Source: Carboxydocella sporoproducens DSM 16521 (GTDB taxonomy: Bacteria; Bacillota; GCA-003054495; Carboxydocellales; Carboxydocellaceae). Taken from it: a DNA stretch of 64,000 bases. A model generated the notes under the pieces. It was not told the origin of the DNA and ran no database searches. It saw only the letters and a program-made list of their open reading frames with translations. The stretch covers positions 1 to 64,000 of the forward strand of contig NZ_FUXM01000010.1 in the NCBI RefSeq assembly GCF_900167165.1, read 5' to 3'. The translations under genes and the position numbers were made by a program. Positions 48,169 through 58,299 of the stretch are shown here, in pieces (within the stretch, counting starts at the first letter, position 1; the number at the start of each line of letters is the position of its first letter).

Positions 48169-49065
48169 TCAACTGAAGAAACCAATAATTTTGTTAAAAA
48201 ATGATTTAACTCCACCTGGCGGTTTTTGGGTATCCTGCCCCGTTAATAATTTATCGGCAATTCCTTTCATACAGGTACTGGCCAAGCAATTGGGGTATTT
48301 TAAAACAAAAGGTTCCTGATATTTTACCGCCTTGGATACATGGAGATCATCCCAGATAAAACCCAGTTGCTCCAAATTCAATTTCAAGAAACGCTGTGAA
48401 ACCATGGTTAGTTTATTGGCTGTATTTTTGCCTTCCTCCATGTTTTCGACCCGGTTGACCACCAGACTAATGCGGGCATCCGGTTTCTTGCTATGCAAAG
48501 CCTTTATTAAACCATAAGCATCTGTAATACTGGTCGGCTCCGGTGTGCAGACCACAATTACTTCATCTGCCGCCTGCACAAAAGCTAGCACATTCCGGTT
48601 CAGACCGGCACCGGTATCGATAAGGAGTATGTCTGCCATACCCTCTAATTCCTGCAGGCTCTTAATAAAGGTATTGAGTTTTTTGCGGGATATATTAGCC
48701 AGTTCCTGAATTCCCGACCCTCCTGCAATGATCCCCAGTCCACCCGGGCCAGTTGTAATTATATCTCTAATATTCATCTCATCTTTAATGAGATTATAAA
48801 GGGTATATTTAGGAGTTACACCCAGGACTACATCCACATTGGCCAACCCCAAATCAGCATCGAAAACCAGTACCTTTTTACCTAATTTTGTTAAAGTAAG
48901 GGCCAGGTTAATGGTAAAATTGGTTTTACCGACCCCGCCTTTCCCTGACGTTACAGCAATAACCCTGGTTCGGTTAAAGCGCGGATCTTTTTCTCTCAGC
49001 TCAGCCTCAGCCTGTTTCTTTAAATTCAAAGCCAGTTGCCGTAGTTTTTCTGCCTGATCAGCCAT
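48169..49065 (-). CDS. flhG: MinD-like ATPase FlhG (YlxH)
   Basis: FlhG regulates the number and place of flagella together with FlhF. The 298-residue protein has the deviant Walker A motif TSGKGGVGKTNF (about 40-50) and the Walker B region VFDADLGLANVDV. The N-terminal extension before the ATPase domain (QAEKLRQLALNLKKQ) can activate FlhF in other species. It directly follows flhF. Confidence 0.95.
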   Translation of the reverse strand: MADQAEKLRQLALNLKKQAEAELREKDPRFNRTRVIAVTSGKGGVGKTNFTINLALTLTKLGKKVLVFDADLGLANVDVVLGVTPKYTLYNLIKDEMNIRDIITTGPGGLGIIAGGSGIQELANISRKKLNTFIKSLQELEGMADILLIDTGAGLNRNVLAFVQAADEVIVVCTPEPTSITDAYGLIKALHSKKPDARISLVVNRVENMEEGKNTANKLTMVSQRFLKLNLEQLGFIWDDLHVSKAVKYQEPFVLKYPNCLASTCMKGIADKLLTGQDTQKPPGGVKSFFNKIIGFFS

Positions 49066-49068
49066 GGC

Positions 49069-50169
49069 TTATCTCTCCTTTATCAGTTTACCAGCTAACC
49101 AGGTCGGGTCAGCTTCACTGATATCATCTGGTACTTCTTGTCCCGTTGTAACATAGACTAAAGGCTTCCTGGTTTTTTGCAGAACTGAGAGAATACCGCC
49201 AAAAGAAGAAGTTTCATCAATTTTGGTAAGAATAATTTTGTCAAACTCTATATCCCGGTAATTTCCAACAATCTCCAGCATATCTTTTCGTTTTGTCGGT
49301 GCACTCAGAACCAAATAGGTTTCATCGGGCTGGGCCGCAGCAATAAAGCTTTTGAGTTCCACCATTTTATCTTTGTTGCGGTGACTGCGCCCGGCCGTAT
49401 CGATTAGCAGTAAATCTTTATCCTGATGTTTTTCGATGGCCTCTTTCATGTCCTTAGGCGAATAAACTACTTCCACAGGCAGCCCCATAATATCTCCATA
49501 GGTTTTTAGTTGCTCAACTGCTGCAACCCGATAAGTATCTGAAGTCAGTAACGCTACTGCAAAATTTTGCTTGATAGCAAAGTTAGCAGCAATTTTAGCA
49601 ATCGTGGTAGTTTTACCAACCCCTGTTGGCCCAATGAAAGAGACAACCAGCGGTCTTTCTTTGGTTTTATTCTTTTTTACAGTAATAGGTTTACCTTTTT
49701 TAAAATATTTCTCCAGGACATGCAGTATCTTCTCCTCTTCTGTTTGACTCTCTTCCTCACTTGCTCTAAGCTGTTTAAAAATCTTTCTTAATATGTTTTC
49801 TTCAACTTCCTTGTCCTGAAGCAGGGCCCAGTATTTTTTCCCTTCTTCTGACAACTCGGCTGGGATTTTCTTTTCATCCACTATTTCTGCCATACGGTCA
49901 ATTTTCTCTTTCAGTTCATGAATTTCCTGCTTCAATTCGACATTTATTTGTTTGTCCTGGATCTCAACAGGCTGTGACGGTACTGGAGGAGAGGAAATTT
50001 TTTCTTCAACCGCAGCGGTAACCTCTACCATCTGGCGGCCAAAGAGCCCGAAAAATCCACCCTCACGAAATTTGCGGGTATGGATGATCACAGCATCTCG
50101 CCCCATATCATTTCTGACTTTCAGCATCGCCTCATTAACTGTAGGTGCCACAAAGCGTTTTACTTTCAT
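49069..50169 (-). CDS. flhF: SRP-type GTPase FlhF
   Basis: FlhF is the signal-recognition-particle-like GTPase that sets the site of flagellum assembly. The 366-residue protein has a basic N-terminus, an acidic/helical middle and an NG domain with GPTGVGKTTTIAKIAA, DTYRVAAVEQLKTYG and DTAGRSHRN. It lies one base after flhA, a standard place. Confidence 0.96.
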   Translation of the reverse strand: MKVKRFVAPTVNEAMLKVRNDMGRDAVIIHTRKFREGGFFGLFGRQMVEVTAAVEEKISSPPVPSQPVEIQDKQINVELKQEIHELKEKIDRMAEIVDEKKIPAELSEEGKKYWALLQDKEVEENILRKIFKQLRASEEESQTEEEKILHVLEKYFKKGKPITVKKNKTKERPLVVSFIGPTGVGKTTTIAKIAANFAIKQNFAVALLTSDTYRVAAVEQLKTYGDIMGLPVEVVYSPKDMKEAIEKHQDKDLLLIDTAGRSHRNKDKMVELKSFIAAAQPDETYLVLSAPTKRKDMLEIVGNYRDIEFDKIILTKIDETSSFGGILSVLQKTRKPLVYVTTGQEVPDDISEADPTWLAGKLIKER

Positions 50170-50170
50170 T

Positions 50171-52234
50171 TCAGATGGTCACCGTCCCAACCGCTTGAAT
50201 TTGTACATTTCCTTCCAGTTCATTGTAGGAAAGGATGGGTAAATCCGGTAATACCCGTTCCACGATTCTGCGGATATAAATTCGCAATAAGGGCGGACAA
50301 AGCAACACAGGCTGAATCCCCCGCTGCCATTGCTGATTAACAGCATTCTGTAAACTGGTGTAGAATTTCTGAGCCGACATCGGATCTAAAGCGATATAGG
50401 AACCATGTTCTGTCTGCTGTAGATTTTCTCTCAATTGCTGTTCCAGCTCCGGGGCCAGGGTCAGGACAGCTATTTGTCCGTCTCGTGCGAACTGTCTGGT
50501 AATCTGTCTTGATAAAGCTTGACGAACATATTCAGTCAGCACATCAATGTCTTTGGTGGCCCGGGCCTGGTCTGCCAGGGTTTCCAGAATGGTAACCAGA
50601 TCGCGAATGGAGATTTTCTCCCTTAACAGGTTAGCCAGAACCTTCTGGATTTCACCCAGATTCAACAGGTCAGGCACCAGTTCCTCAACCACCGCCGGAT
50701 TGGTTTCTTTCACATTATCCAGCAGTTTTTTCACATCCTGCCGGCCCAGAATCTCATGGGCATGAGACTTGATGATTTCCGTCAAATGAGTTGCCAGTAC
50801 CGAGGATGGGTCTACAACAGTATAACCTTTTAGTTCCGCTTCTTCTTTCAGATGAGCAGGAATCCACTTGGCCGGTAAGCCAAAAGCCGGTTCAACCGTG
50901 TCTATTCCTGCTATATCATCCTCCGCCAGACCAGCATTCATTGCCAGATAGTGGTCGACCATCAATGTACCGGAAGCAACTTCTACTCCTTTGATTTTTA
51001 TAACATAGCTGTTAGGTCTAAGCTGCATATTGTCCCGCATCCGAATGGGAGGCAAGACAATTCCCAGCTCCAGGGCACACTGACGGCGAATCATTACTAC
51101 CCGGTCCAGCAAATCCCCACCCTGTGAGCTGTCTACCAGTGGAATCAAACTGTAGCCCAGCTCCAGTTCCATCAAATCCACCTGTAACAGGGAAAGCACA
51201 TTTTCCGGCTTGCGGGCTTCTTCCGCTTCTTTAACTACTTCCTCTTCTACCGTCTCCTCACTGGTCTTTGCAGCCCGGTTTATTTGCCAGGCCAGTCCCC
51301 CCAGGATAGAGGCCAGTAATATCATCGGCAAAGGAGGCATGCCCAGCAAAGCCAGCAGCAGCAAGGCAGCCGCAGCTAAAGCCAGGGCCCGTGGACTATT
51401 AAACATTTGTCCGACCAGTTCCTGTCCCAGACTGGATTCCGAAGCAGCCCGTGTTACTGTGATACCTGTGGCCACTGAAATCAGCAATGCAGGAATTTGA
51501 GTAACCAGACCATCACCAACCGAAAGCACCGTATAAGTCCTCAGGACCTGGGTAATATCGCTGGCTCCATTTTGAACGAGCCCGATTATAAACCCACCGA
51601 TGACATTGATTGCAGTAATAACCAGAGAGGCGATAGCATCTCCTTTTACGAACTTGGAAGCACCATCCATAGCCCCGTAGAAATCAGCTTCCCGCTGAAT
51701 ATTTTTCCTGCGCTCTTTCGCTTCCTGGTCATTGATTAAACCAGCGTTTAAATCAGCATCAATACTCATTTGCTTACCGGGCATCGCATCCAAAGTAAAG
51801 CGAGCAGCAACTTCCGATACCCGCTCTGCCCCTTTGGTAATGACCAGAAACTGAATTACCACCAGGATTAAGAAAATAATAAAACCAACTACCGCATTAC
51901 CTCCAATAACAAACTCACCAAAGGTTCTGATTATCTCCCCCGCTTCCCCCCGGTTCCCCAGAATCAAGCGAGTAGAAGATACATTCAAAGAAAGCCGGTA
52001 GAGAGTCATAACCAGCAACAAAGTGGGAAAAGCGGAAAACTCCAGGGCATCTTTAATATACATTGTCACCAGCAAAATTACTAAAGACAAGCTGATATTA
52101 ATGGTCAGCAATACGTCCAGAAGCCGCGGCGGCAGAGGGATAACCATCAACAAAATCATCATGATTACTGCTCCTGCTACCACTATATCGCTATTGCGAA
52201 AGCCTCTCGAAGCCGCTGTTTGTGGTGTTGCCAC
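50171..52234 (-). CDS. flhA: Flagellar export gate protein FlhA
   Basis: FlhA forms the nonameric export gate ring. Its 687 residues begin with eight or so membrane helices up to about residue 320, including the FHIPEP-family stretch TRLILGNRGEAGEIIRTFGEFV and DAMPGKQMSIDADLNAGLI. A cytoplasmic substrate-docking domain follows. The start is a GTG with AGGAGGTG upstream. Confidence 0.97.
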   Translation of the reverse strand: MATPQTAASRGFRNSDIVVAGAVIMMILLMVIPLPPRLLDVLLTINISLSLVILLVTMYIKDALEFSAFPTLLLVMTLYRLSLNVSSTRLILGNRGEAGEIIRTFGEFVIGGNAVVGFIIFLILVVIQFLVITKGAERVSEVAARFTLDAMPGKQMSIDADLNAGLINDQEAKERRKNIQREADFYGAMDGASKFVKGDAIASLVITAINVIGGFIIGLVQNGASDITQVLRTYTVLSVGDGLVTQIPALLISVATGITVTRAASESSLGQELVGQMFNSPRALALAAAALLLLALLGMPPLPMILLASILGGLAWQINRAAKTSEETVEEEVVKEAEEARKPENVLSLLQVDLMELELGYSLIPLVDSSQGGDLLDRVVMIRRQCALELGIVLPPIRMRDNMQLRPNSYVIKIKGVEVASGTLMVDHYLAMNAGLAEDDIAGIDTVEPAFGLPAKWIPAHLKEEAELKGYTVVDPSSVLATHLTEIIKSHAHEILGRQDVKKLLDNVKETNPAVVEELVPDLLNLGEIQKVLANLLREKISIRDLVTILETLADQARATKDIDVLTEYVRQALSRQITRQFARDGQIAVLTLAPELEQQLRENLQQTEHGSYIALDPMSAQKFYTSLQNAVNQQWQRGIQPVLLCPPLLRIYIRRIVERVLPDLPILSYNELEGNVQIQAVGTVTI

Positions 52235-52252
52235 AACGCCACCTCCTTCGGG

Positions 52253-53341
52253 CTATATTTTCCCTTTTAGCTTGTAAACATAAGCCAGCACTTCAGCCAC
52301 AGCTTGAAATAGTTCTGGCGGGATAAACTCACCGATTTCAACACTTTTATATAAAGCTTGTGCCAGTGGCTTGTTTTCAACAGTAACAACCCCGTGTTCC
52401 CGGGCAATTTCTTTTATTCGTTTTGCTAACAAATCTGTACCCTTGGCTACTACCACAGGAGCAGGCATTATGCCAGCCTGGTATTTGATAGCCACCGCAA
52501 AGTGGGTCGGGTTAGTTATAACCACATCAGCCCTGGGAACTTCTTGCATCATTCTTCTTTGAGCCAGAGCTCTCATTCTTTCTTTAATTTTAGCTTTAAT
52601 TTGCGGGTTACCTTCCGTTTGTTTGTATTCCTCTTTAATTTCTTCCTTACTCATGCGCAAAGATTTGTTAAATTCCCAGCGCTGATAAGCATAATCAAAT
52701 AATGCCAGCACCACCAGCATACCTGATGTGTATAACCCAATCTTAATAATCATATGGCCGATAAAAGCGAGACCAGTATTTAATTCAACGGTTTGCAGAC
52801 CGGGAAAAAACATAATCTGATTTTTAATGATCCCATAGGCAACAAGAGCAACAATAGTTACCTTAAACAGAGATTTAATTAATTCCACCAGGGTTCTCTT
52901 GCTGAAAATCCGTTTAAAACCTTCAACGGGATCTATGCGCTCCCACTTCATCGTTAACCCTTCAGTAGTTAACAGAAAACCCGTTTGAATCAGATTAACC
53001 GCTACACCGGCGATGATTGCCCCCAGCAAAAGCGGTATGAGGATCTTGGCTCCAACGAGAATCCCCTGCCAGAGGAGAACTGGAATAGTGTTGGTTGTTA
53101 GTAAATGCTCTTTTAACTGCACACCGTAGATATTTCGAATAAATTCTCCCATAGTCTGGTAGGCAAAATTACTGGTCAAATACAAAATAGTAAAGGCACT
53201 TAGCAATACGAAGGCTGAACCAACTTCAGGGCTCCGGGGAACCTGACCTTTTCTGCGCGCTTCTTGCCGGCGTTTAGGGGTGGCCTCTTCGGTTTTTTCA
53301 CCGGCAAAAAGCTGTAATTGCTGTAATTTTAGTTCCAGCAT
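52253..53341 (-). CDS. flhB: Flagellar export switch protein FlhB
   Basis: FlhB controls the order of exported substrates. The 362-residue protein has four membrane helices and a C-terminal domain with the autocleavage motif NPTH in VVITNPTHFAVAIKY. The N-terminal EKTEEATPKRRQEARRKGQV is diagnostic. It lies 12 bp after fliR. Confidence 0.97.
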   Translation of the reverse strand: MLELKLQQLQLFAGEKTEEATPKRRQEARRKGQVPRSPEVGSAFVLLSAFTILYLTSNFAYQTMGEFIRNIYGVQLKEHLLTTNTIPVLLWQGILVGAKILIPLLLGAIIAGVAVNLIQTGFLLTTEGLTMKWERIDPVEGFKRIFSKRTLVELIKSLFKVTIVALVAYGIIKNQIMFFPGLQTVELNTGLAFIGHMIIKIGLYTSGMLVVLALFDYAYQRWEFNKSLRMSKEEIKEEYKQTEGNPQIKAKIKERMRALAQRRMMQEVPRADVVITNPTHFAVAIKYQAGIMPAPVVVAKGTDLLAKRIKEIAREHGVVTVENKPLAQALYKSVEIGEFIPPELFQAVAEVLAYVYKLKGKI

Positions 53342-53352
53342 GTCCGTCCCCC

Positions 53353-54126
53353 TTATCCATGCATGAATGTGGCCAGCAAATCAAACCCCTGCCAGAAAAC
53401 CTGATTTAAAATCTTTACATAGAGAGGCAGACTTAGCATCAAAAAAATCAAGCCAATAAAGATTTTCAATGGTAAGCCCACAACAAAAATATTCATTTGA
53501 GGTACAGTGCGAGCTAGAATCCCCAGCGCTATATCAACTACTAGTAGAACCCCCACTACCGGCAAAGCAATTTGTAACCCGGTAATTACTGTAAAAGGAA
53601 ACCAGTTAAAAACCAGGGTACTAACCCCCATCTCCAGCCAGGGCTGGCCAGGTTTTAACAAGGTAAAACTCTTGATCAGTGTCATGACCAGTAAATGATG
53701 ACTGTCAGTTAACAAAAAAATCAGTACTGCCAGCATGTTCTTAAAATTGCCAATCAATGGCATGGCCTGTCCAAAAGTTGGATCCACCAGGGTGGCCATG
53801 GATAAACCGATTTGCAGGTCTATCATCTCTCCTGCCAGACTGATGGCCGCAAAAACCAGATAGATCACAAATCCCAGCGCCAGACCAAAAGTGAATTCAT
53901 TGAGAGCTAACCAGACAAACCCGTAAATATTAGTGAAGGCAGGTAGCTGCTGAGGTGGCAGGCTGATGGTAACTAAAACAGCTAGAATAAGAGCAATAGC
54001 TATTCTCAGTTGTTGGGGAAGTACACGAGCACTGAAAACCGGTGCGATTACCATCAGTCCACCAATACGGAAAAAAGCCAGAAGAAAAACTGGCAATTTT
54101 TGCTCTATTAATAGTAATTCTTGCAT
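53353..54126 (-). CDS. fliR: Flagellar export protein FliR
   Basis: FliR is an inner membrane part of the export gate. It has 257 residues with about six hydrophobic helices, beginning with RIGGLMVIAPVFSARVLPQQLRI in parts and continuing with FGLALGFVIYLVF. Order and length fit FliR between fliQ and flhB. Confidence 0.95.
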   Translation of the reverse strand: MQELLLIEQKLPVFLLAFFRIGGLMVIAPVFSARVLPQQLRIAIALILAVLVTISLPPQQLPAFTNIYGFVWLALNEFTFGLALGFVIYLVFAAISLAGEMIDLQIGLSMATLVDPTFGQAMPLIGNFKNMLAVLIFLLTDSHHLLVMTLIKSFTLLKPGQPWLEMGVSTLVFNWFPFTVITGLQIALPVVGVLLVVDIALGILARTVPQMNIFVVGLPLKIFIGLIFLMLSLPLYVKILNQVFWQGFDLLATFMHG

Positions 54127-54139
54127 AGCTCAACCCCTG

Positions 54140-54409
54140 TTAACCGATAAATTTATGCAAATTCCCCAGTAGATTACCGGCAAAACTCAATAAAACATTC
54201 ATCATCCAGGGGCCAAAAATCAGCAGCACTGCCAGGACTGCCAGGATCTTGGGTACAAAAGCCAGGGTAGCCTCTTGAATTTGGGTGGTTGCCTGAAAGA
54301 TACTAACCAGCAAACCCACCAGTAAGCTGCCCAGCAACACCGGCGCGGAAACCAAAACAATAGTAAATATTGCTTCTTTTCCCAGATAAATAATAAAGTC
54401 CTGGGTCAT
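54140..54409 (-). CDS. fliQ: Flagellar export protein FliQ
   Basis: FliQ is a small export gate subunit with two membrane helices. The 89-residue protein contains GLLVSIFQATTQIQEATLAFVPK, the family signature. It lies 11 bp after fliP and 13 bp before fliR. Confidence 0.96.
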   Translation of the reverse strand: MTQDFIIYLGKEAIFTIVLVSAPVLLGSLLVGLLVSIFQATTQIQEATLAFVPKILAVLAVLLIFGPWMMNVLLSFAGNLLGNLHKFIG

Positions 54410-54420
54410 AGTTTTTCACC

Positions 54421-55137
54421 CTATCTAAAACTCAAAATTAATGACTGCACAACCAGATCCCAGCCATCTACCAGTACAAACAGCAATAACTTGAAAGGTA
54501 GTGAAATCATCATTGGAGGTAACATCATCATACCCATGGACATTAAGGCGGAAGCTACAATCATATCAATCACAATAAATGGGATAAAAAGGAGAAAACC
54601 CATTTCAAAAGCTGTTTTTAATTCACTAATAACAAAAGCAGGAATAATTACATAAGTGGGTATATCTCGATAAGTCCTGGGTTTCTCCAGTTTATGCAAG
54701 CGGATAAATAAGGCCAGGTCTTTTTCCCGGGTTTGCTTCAGCATAAATTCGCGTAAAGGATCTATTGCCTTAGTTAAAGCTTCCTGCTGGGTAATTTTCC
54801 CTGCAAAATAAGGTTGTAAAGCATTTTTATTAACCTGATTAAAGGTAGGTGCCATAGTGAAAAATGTCAAAAAGAGAGCTAAACCTATGATCACCTGGTT
54901 CGGTGGCATTTGCTGAGTAGCCAGGGCCTGGCGCAAAAAACCCAAAACCACTACGATTCTGGTAAATGAGGTCATCAGGATTAGCAGCGCCGGCGCCAGA
55001 GACAGGATAGTTAATACCAGAAGAATTTGTAAACTGGAGCTCAAATCACCATTTTGACCGGTTGTCTCTACTCCTAATTTAATCCCTGGTATAATGGTCC
55101 CGGAAACAGCCAGCAGAGGGGTCATTAGCAAAGACAT
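54421..55137 (-). CDS. fliP: Flagellar export protein FliP
   Basis: FliP forms the core of the export gate. From the ATG at 55137, placed one base after the fliO stop and preceded by GGGGGCGA, it has 238 residues. The family stretches LTSFTRIVVVLGFLRQALATQQMPP and IPFIVIDMIVASALMSMGMMMLPP (in parts) are clear. The longer frame to 55212 overlaps fliO. Confidence 0.96.
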   Translation of the reverse strand: MSLLMTPLLAVSGTIIPGIKLGVETTGQNGDLSSSLQILLVLTILSLAPALLILMTSFTRIVVVLGFLRQALATQQMPPNQVIIGLALFLTFFTMAPTFNQVNKNALQPYFAGKITQQEALTKAIDPLREFMLKQTREKDLALFIRLHKLEKPRTYRDIPTYVIIPAFVISELKTAFEMGFLLFIPFIVIDMIVASALMSMGMMMLPPMMISLPFKLLLFVLVDGWDLVVQSLILSFR

Positions 55138-55138
55138 T

Positions 55139-55678
55139 TTACTGGTCGCCCCCTTTCCCGGCCAGATTGCGAATTTTTTCGATCTGCTTTTGTAACTGAC
55201 TGGTAAAATCAACCAGCTGTCTGTCCAGCTGCTGGGGTGAATTTCCCTTAGCCGCCATCAGCTCCTCAATCAGTTCCTGGTCAGTTATTTCCGTCAGCAA
55301 ATTCACACCACCAGAACCTGTTCCCAGCAAGTAAAAGCGACTGCCAACCTCGACGATAATTAAGGAATTGCTTACGGATAAATCGAGTTTGTCGACTACC
55401 CTTAATACCTGACTATCCAGCTGGCCAGGTAGGTTTACCCGGTAATAGCGATTTTTTACCCAGTAAACCGCTGCGCCAAGCAGGCCCAGAGTGATGACTA
55501 CTTTTAAGAGATATGCACCTATACTGGGCAGCTCGGTCTGAGCCGCTGTCTTAACTGTTTCCTCACCAAGGGCGGGTGGCAAAGGTTGATCCTGGAAAGA
55601 GGTCGGGGCCGCACCAGCCAGTTGTCCCGGCAAGATTAGCAAGGCTGCAAAAATAATGCTAAATAGTTGTTTTTTCAC
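55139..55678 (-). CDS. fliO: Flagellar biosynthetic protein FliO
   Basis: FliO helps FliP assembly. The 179-residue protein has a signal peptide (KKQLFSIIFAALLILPGQLAGA), a membrane helix (VVITLGLLGAAVYWV) and a cytoplasmic domain that holds a FliO-like RVVDKLDLSVSNSLIIVEVG. It lies between cheY and fliP. Confidence 0.9.
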   Translation of the reverse strand: MKKQLFSIIFAALLILPGQLAGAAPTSFQDQPLPPALGEETVKTAAQTELPSIGAYLLKVVITLGLLGAAVYWVKNRYYRVNLPGQLDSQVLRVVDKLDLSVSNSLIIVEVGSRFYLLGTGSGGVNLLTEITDQELIEELMAAKGNSPQQLDRQLVDFTSQLQKQIEKIRNLAGKGGDQ

Positions 55679-55702
55679 CCCGAAACCCCCTTTGTTTTTT
55701 CT

Positions 55703-56065
55703 TTAAAGTAATGCTTTTTTTACAGCCTCAATTACCCGTTCAGGCTGGAAAGGTTTAACAACAAAATCCCGGGCTCCGGCCTGAATGGCATCAATTACCA
55801 TCGGTTGTTGCCCCATGGCACTGCAAATAATAATTCTCGCTTTTGGATCGATTTTCCTGATCTCTTTCAAAGCTGTTAATCCATCCATATCCGGCATGGT
55901 TATATCCATGGTTACCAGATCTGGTTTCAATAGTTGATAAAGTTCTACTGCTTTGCGGCCATTTTCCGCTTCAGCCACTACATTATAGCCCGCCTTGGTC
56001 AAAATGTCCTTAATCATCATCCGCATAAAGGCAGCATCATCCACTACCAGAATTTTGGCGCTCAT
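55703..56065 (-). CDS. cheY: Chemotaxis response regulator CheY
   Basis: CheY-P binds the motor switch and changes rotation. The 120-residue single receiver domain has the acidic pocket DDAAFMR, the phosphoacceptor about Asp54 (TMDITMPDMDG), and the conserved lysine in VVKPFQ. Two adjacent ATG codons (56068, 56065) are possible; the second is better spaced from GGGGGG. It lies between fliY and fliO. Confidence 0.96.
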   Translation of the reverse strand: MSAKILVVDDAAFMRMMIKDILTKAGYNVVAEAENGRKAVELYQLLKPDLVTMDITMPDMDGLTALKEIRKIDPKARIIICSAMGQQPMVIDAIQAGARDFVVKPFQPERVIEAVKKALL

Positions 56066-56086
56066 CATCTTCCCCCCAGCTTAATA

Positions 56087-57250
56087 TTACGTTAACTTGC
56101 CAAATCGTTCCATCGGGCTGACAATATCTGTGATCCTGACGCCAAAGTTTTCATCAATAACTACTACCTCACCTTTGGCCACCAGTTTTCCATTAACCAG
56201 TACATCCACAGGCTCACCAGCTAGCTTATCCAGTTCCACCACTGACCCCGGTCCTAATGTTAAAATTTCTTTAATGGTTTTCCGTGATTTACCCAGTTCC
56301 ACTGTTATCTGCAGGGGAACATCCATGATTAAATCCAGGTTTTGCGGCATTTCCGCTTTGGCTCCGCCTTTATCCAGGGGAGCAAATTCAACGGGTTGCA
56401 CTGTGACTTTTTTCGTTTCACCTGCCATTGACTGAACCCCTCCATTTCCCCCTCTGCTTACCTGGTCCTGTATGGGTTGCTGGATAACCGGCGCCAGCTC
56501 TGGTTCCGGTATATAGGCAGGTGTTTCTGGAACAGATAGCATCTCCCCTTTGTTGATATCACTCAGCATTTGTTCTACCAGCTTCCTTCCCAAATCGAGG
56601 GGAATCAGCTGAAGTAGATGGCTGTTAACCAAATTTCCAATTTGCATGGAGAATGTTATTAAAATCACAGGCGCTTGTTCGTCCTGGCCAGTTACCAGTT
56701 TTTCACTGGCCAGATTGATGGTACGGGTTCGCGGTGGACCAATCTCAACCCGTCCGGCCAGAATCTGGGACATGGCTGTTGCTGCTGAACCCATCATCTG
56801 GTTCATCGCTTCGGCGACCGTAGATAGGTAAAATTCATCCAGCTCCTGAGGGGGATTAGAACCATCATTACCCATCATAAGATCAGCTATGATCAAGGCA
56901 TCCTGATTCTGAATAACAAAAAGATTAGTTCCATGCAGTCCTGAAGTATAGTCTACTTCTACCAGAACGAAGGGCATAGGATAGCGGTTTTCTAGCATTT
57001 GATAGGTAATTATTTCAACCTGTGGAGCTGTAATCTCGACCCTGGTATTGAGCAATGTAGAAAGTGCTGTGGCAGCCGCTCCCATCGCCATATTTCCCAG
57101 CTCACCCAGAGTGTCTTTTTCTATATCACTTAGTAAATAATCCAGGTTATCATGTCCGGCGGTCGCCTCTTGCTGAGAACTATCGTCCTGAAGAGTAGCA
57201 GAACGGAGGAGAGCATCGATTTCTTCCTGTGATAATACGCCGTTATTCAT
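56087..57250 (-). CDS. fliY: Flagellar motor switch phosphatase FliY
   Basis: FliY is the switch protein of Firmicutes that also dephosphorylates CheY-P. The 387-residue protein begins with a CheY-binding peptide (VLSQEEIDALLRS), then a CheC-like domain with two copies of the active-site ELGNMAMGAAATAL-type motif, a linker and a C-terminal FliN/SpoA domain (DVPLQITVELGKSRKTIKEIL in parts). The ATG overlaps the fliM stop. Confidence 0.95.
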   Translation of the reverse strand: MNNGVLSQEEIDALLRSATLQDDSSQQEATAGHDNLDYLLSDIEKDTLGELGNMAMGAAATALSTLLNTRVEITAPQVEIITYQMLENRYPMPFVLVEVDYTSGLHGTNLFVIQNQDALIIADLMMGNDGSNPPQELDEFYLSTVAEAMNQMMGSAATAMSQILAGRVEIGPPRTRTINLASEKLVTGQDEQAPVILITFSMQIGNLVNSHLLQLIPLDLGRKLVEQMLSDINKGEMLSVPETPAYIPEPELAPVIQQPIQDQVSRGGNGGVQSMAGETKKVTVQPVEFAPLDKGGAKAEMPQNLDLIMDVPLQITVELGKSRKTIKEILTLGPGSVVELDKLAGEPVDVLVNGKLVAKGEVVVIDENFGVRITDIVSPMERFGKLT

Positions 57251-58281
57251 AGGCTATCTTCTCCTTCTTCAATAACTCGCACTATTCGAACCCCCAAACG
57301 GCTTCCTATAGTTCCAGGCAATCCTAAAAATTTAGGCGTCTGCCCTATATATAAACGTACTAGTTCATCGCTTTTTGTATCAAGCTTAATAATATCCCCA
57401 ACTTCCACTTCAAGTAGTTCTTTTATCGAAATCGTCCCTTCTCCCAATCGCACAGAAATATTAACATTGATTTTTTGCAGTTTGTTTTTCAATTTCTGTA
57501 AATATTCGACATCTGTTTCTTTCCTGCTTGTACCATACCAAATATGCGCATTTAATCTTCCTATGATTGGTTCTAATGTTAAATAGGGAATACATATCGA
57601 AAGCATACCCGTTTGTTGCCCAATTCTTGCCTCAATCCCAATCAGTACAACCATTTCACTTGGTGAAACTATCTGAACAAACTGTGGATTACTTTCCTGA
57701 CTCTCTAAAGTGAAGTCAATTTTAAAGACATTACTCCATGCTTCTGAATAATAGCCAAGTAACGATGTTATTAATTTTTGTAAAACAACTTGTTCGATAT
57801 CTGTTAAATTACGAGCTTTTTCTACGCTTTCTCCAGGGCCACCCAATAACCTATCCAGCATTACAAAACCGATAGCAGGATTTATATCGAGTAAAACGTT
57901 ACCGTTTAACGGTTTGGAGGAAAGGACACTAACTATAGAAGGATTTTGTAATGAGTTTATTACTTCTTCATAAGTAATTTGTTCAACTGACACAACTGTT
58001 AGCTGGGTCGCTATACGTAAATACGCTGACAAATAAGTTCCAGCTAATCTGCAAAAATTCTCATGAATTGCCTGGATTGTATGCAATTGTTCCTTTGAGA
58101 ATTTTGAAGGGCGACGGAAATCATAAACTTTTACAGTTGTTTTTTTATTCGATCCATGTAATAAACTGTCCTGTTCATTATGAAAAATACTTGCTAAAGG
58201 CTCTTTACTATCTTTTTTTTCTTCTTGTGTTAATGCAGCTAGCAAAGCATCAATTTCTGCTTGTGAAAGTATTTCACTCAC
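57247..58281 (-). CDS. fliM: Flagellar motor switch protein FliM
   Basis: FliM is the main switch ring protein. From the GTG at 58281 (GGGAG eight bases upstream) it has 344 residues. The N-terminal LSQAEIDALLAAL binds CheY-P. A CheC-like middle domain and a C-terminal SpoA domain (NVNISVRLGEGTISIKELLEV in parts) follow. It belongs to a stretch with clearly lower GC than its neighbours. Confidence 0.96.
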   Translation of the reverse strand: MSEILSQAEIDALLAALTQEEKKDSKEPLASIFHNEQDSLLHGSNKKTTVKVYDFRRPSKFSKEQLHTIQAIHENFCRLAGTYLSAYLRIATQLTVVSVEQITYEEVINSLQNPSIVSVLSSKPLNGNVLLDINPAIGFVMLDRLLGGPGESVEKARNLTDIEQVVLQKLITSLLGYYSEAWSNVFKIDFTLESQESNPQFVQIVSPSEMVVLIGIEARIGQQTGMLSICIPYLTLEPIIGRLNAHIWYGTSRKETDVEYLQKLKNKLQKINVNISVRLGEGTISIKELLEVEVGDIIKLDTKSDELVRLYIGQTPKFLGLPGTIGSRLGVRIVRVIEEGEDSL

Positions 58282-58299
58282 ATTACCAGCTCCCAAGCT

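Noticed and set aside
48240-48270. Sigma-D promoter (TAAA-N15-GCCGATAA) inside flhG
   Set aside because: A GCCGATAA box is present on the minus strand, but there is no TAAA at the right distance. I found no convincing sigma-D promoter elsewhere in the operon.
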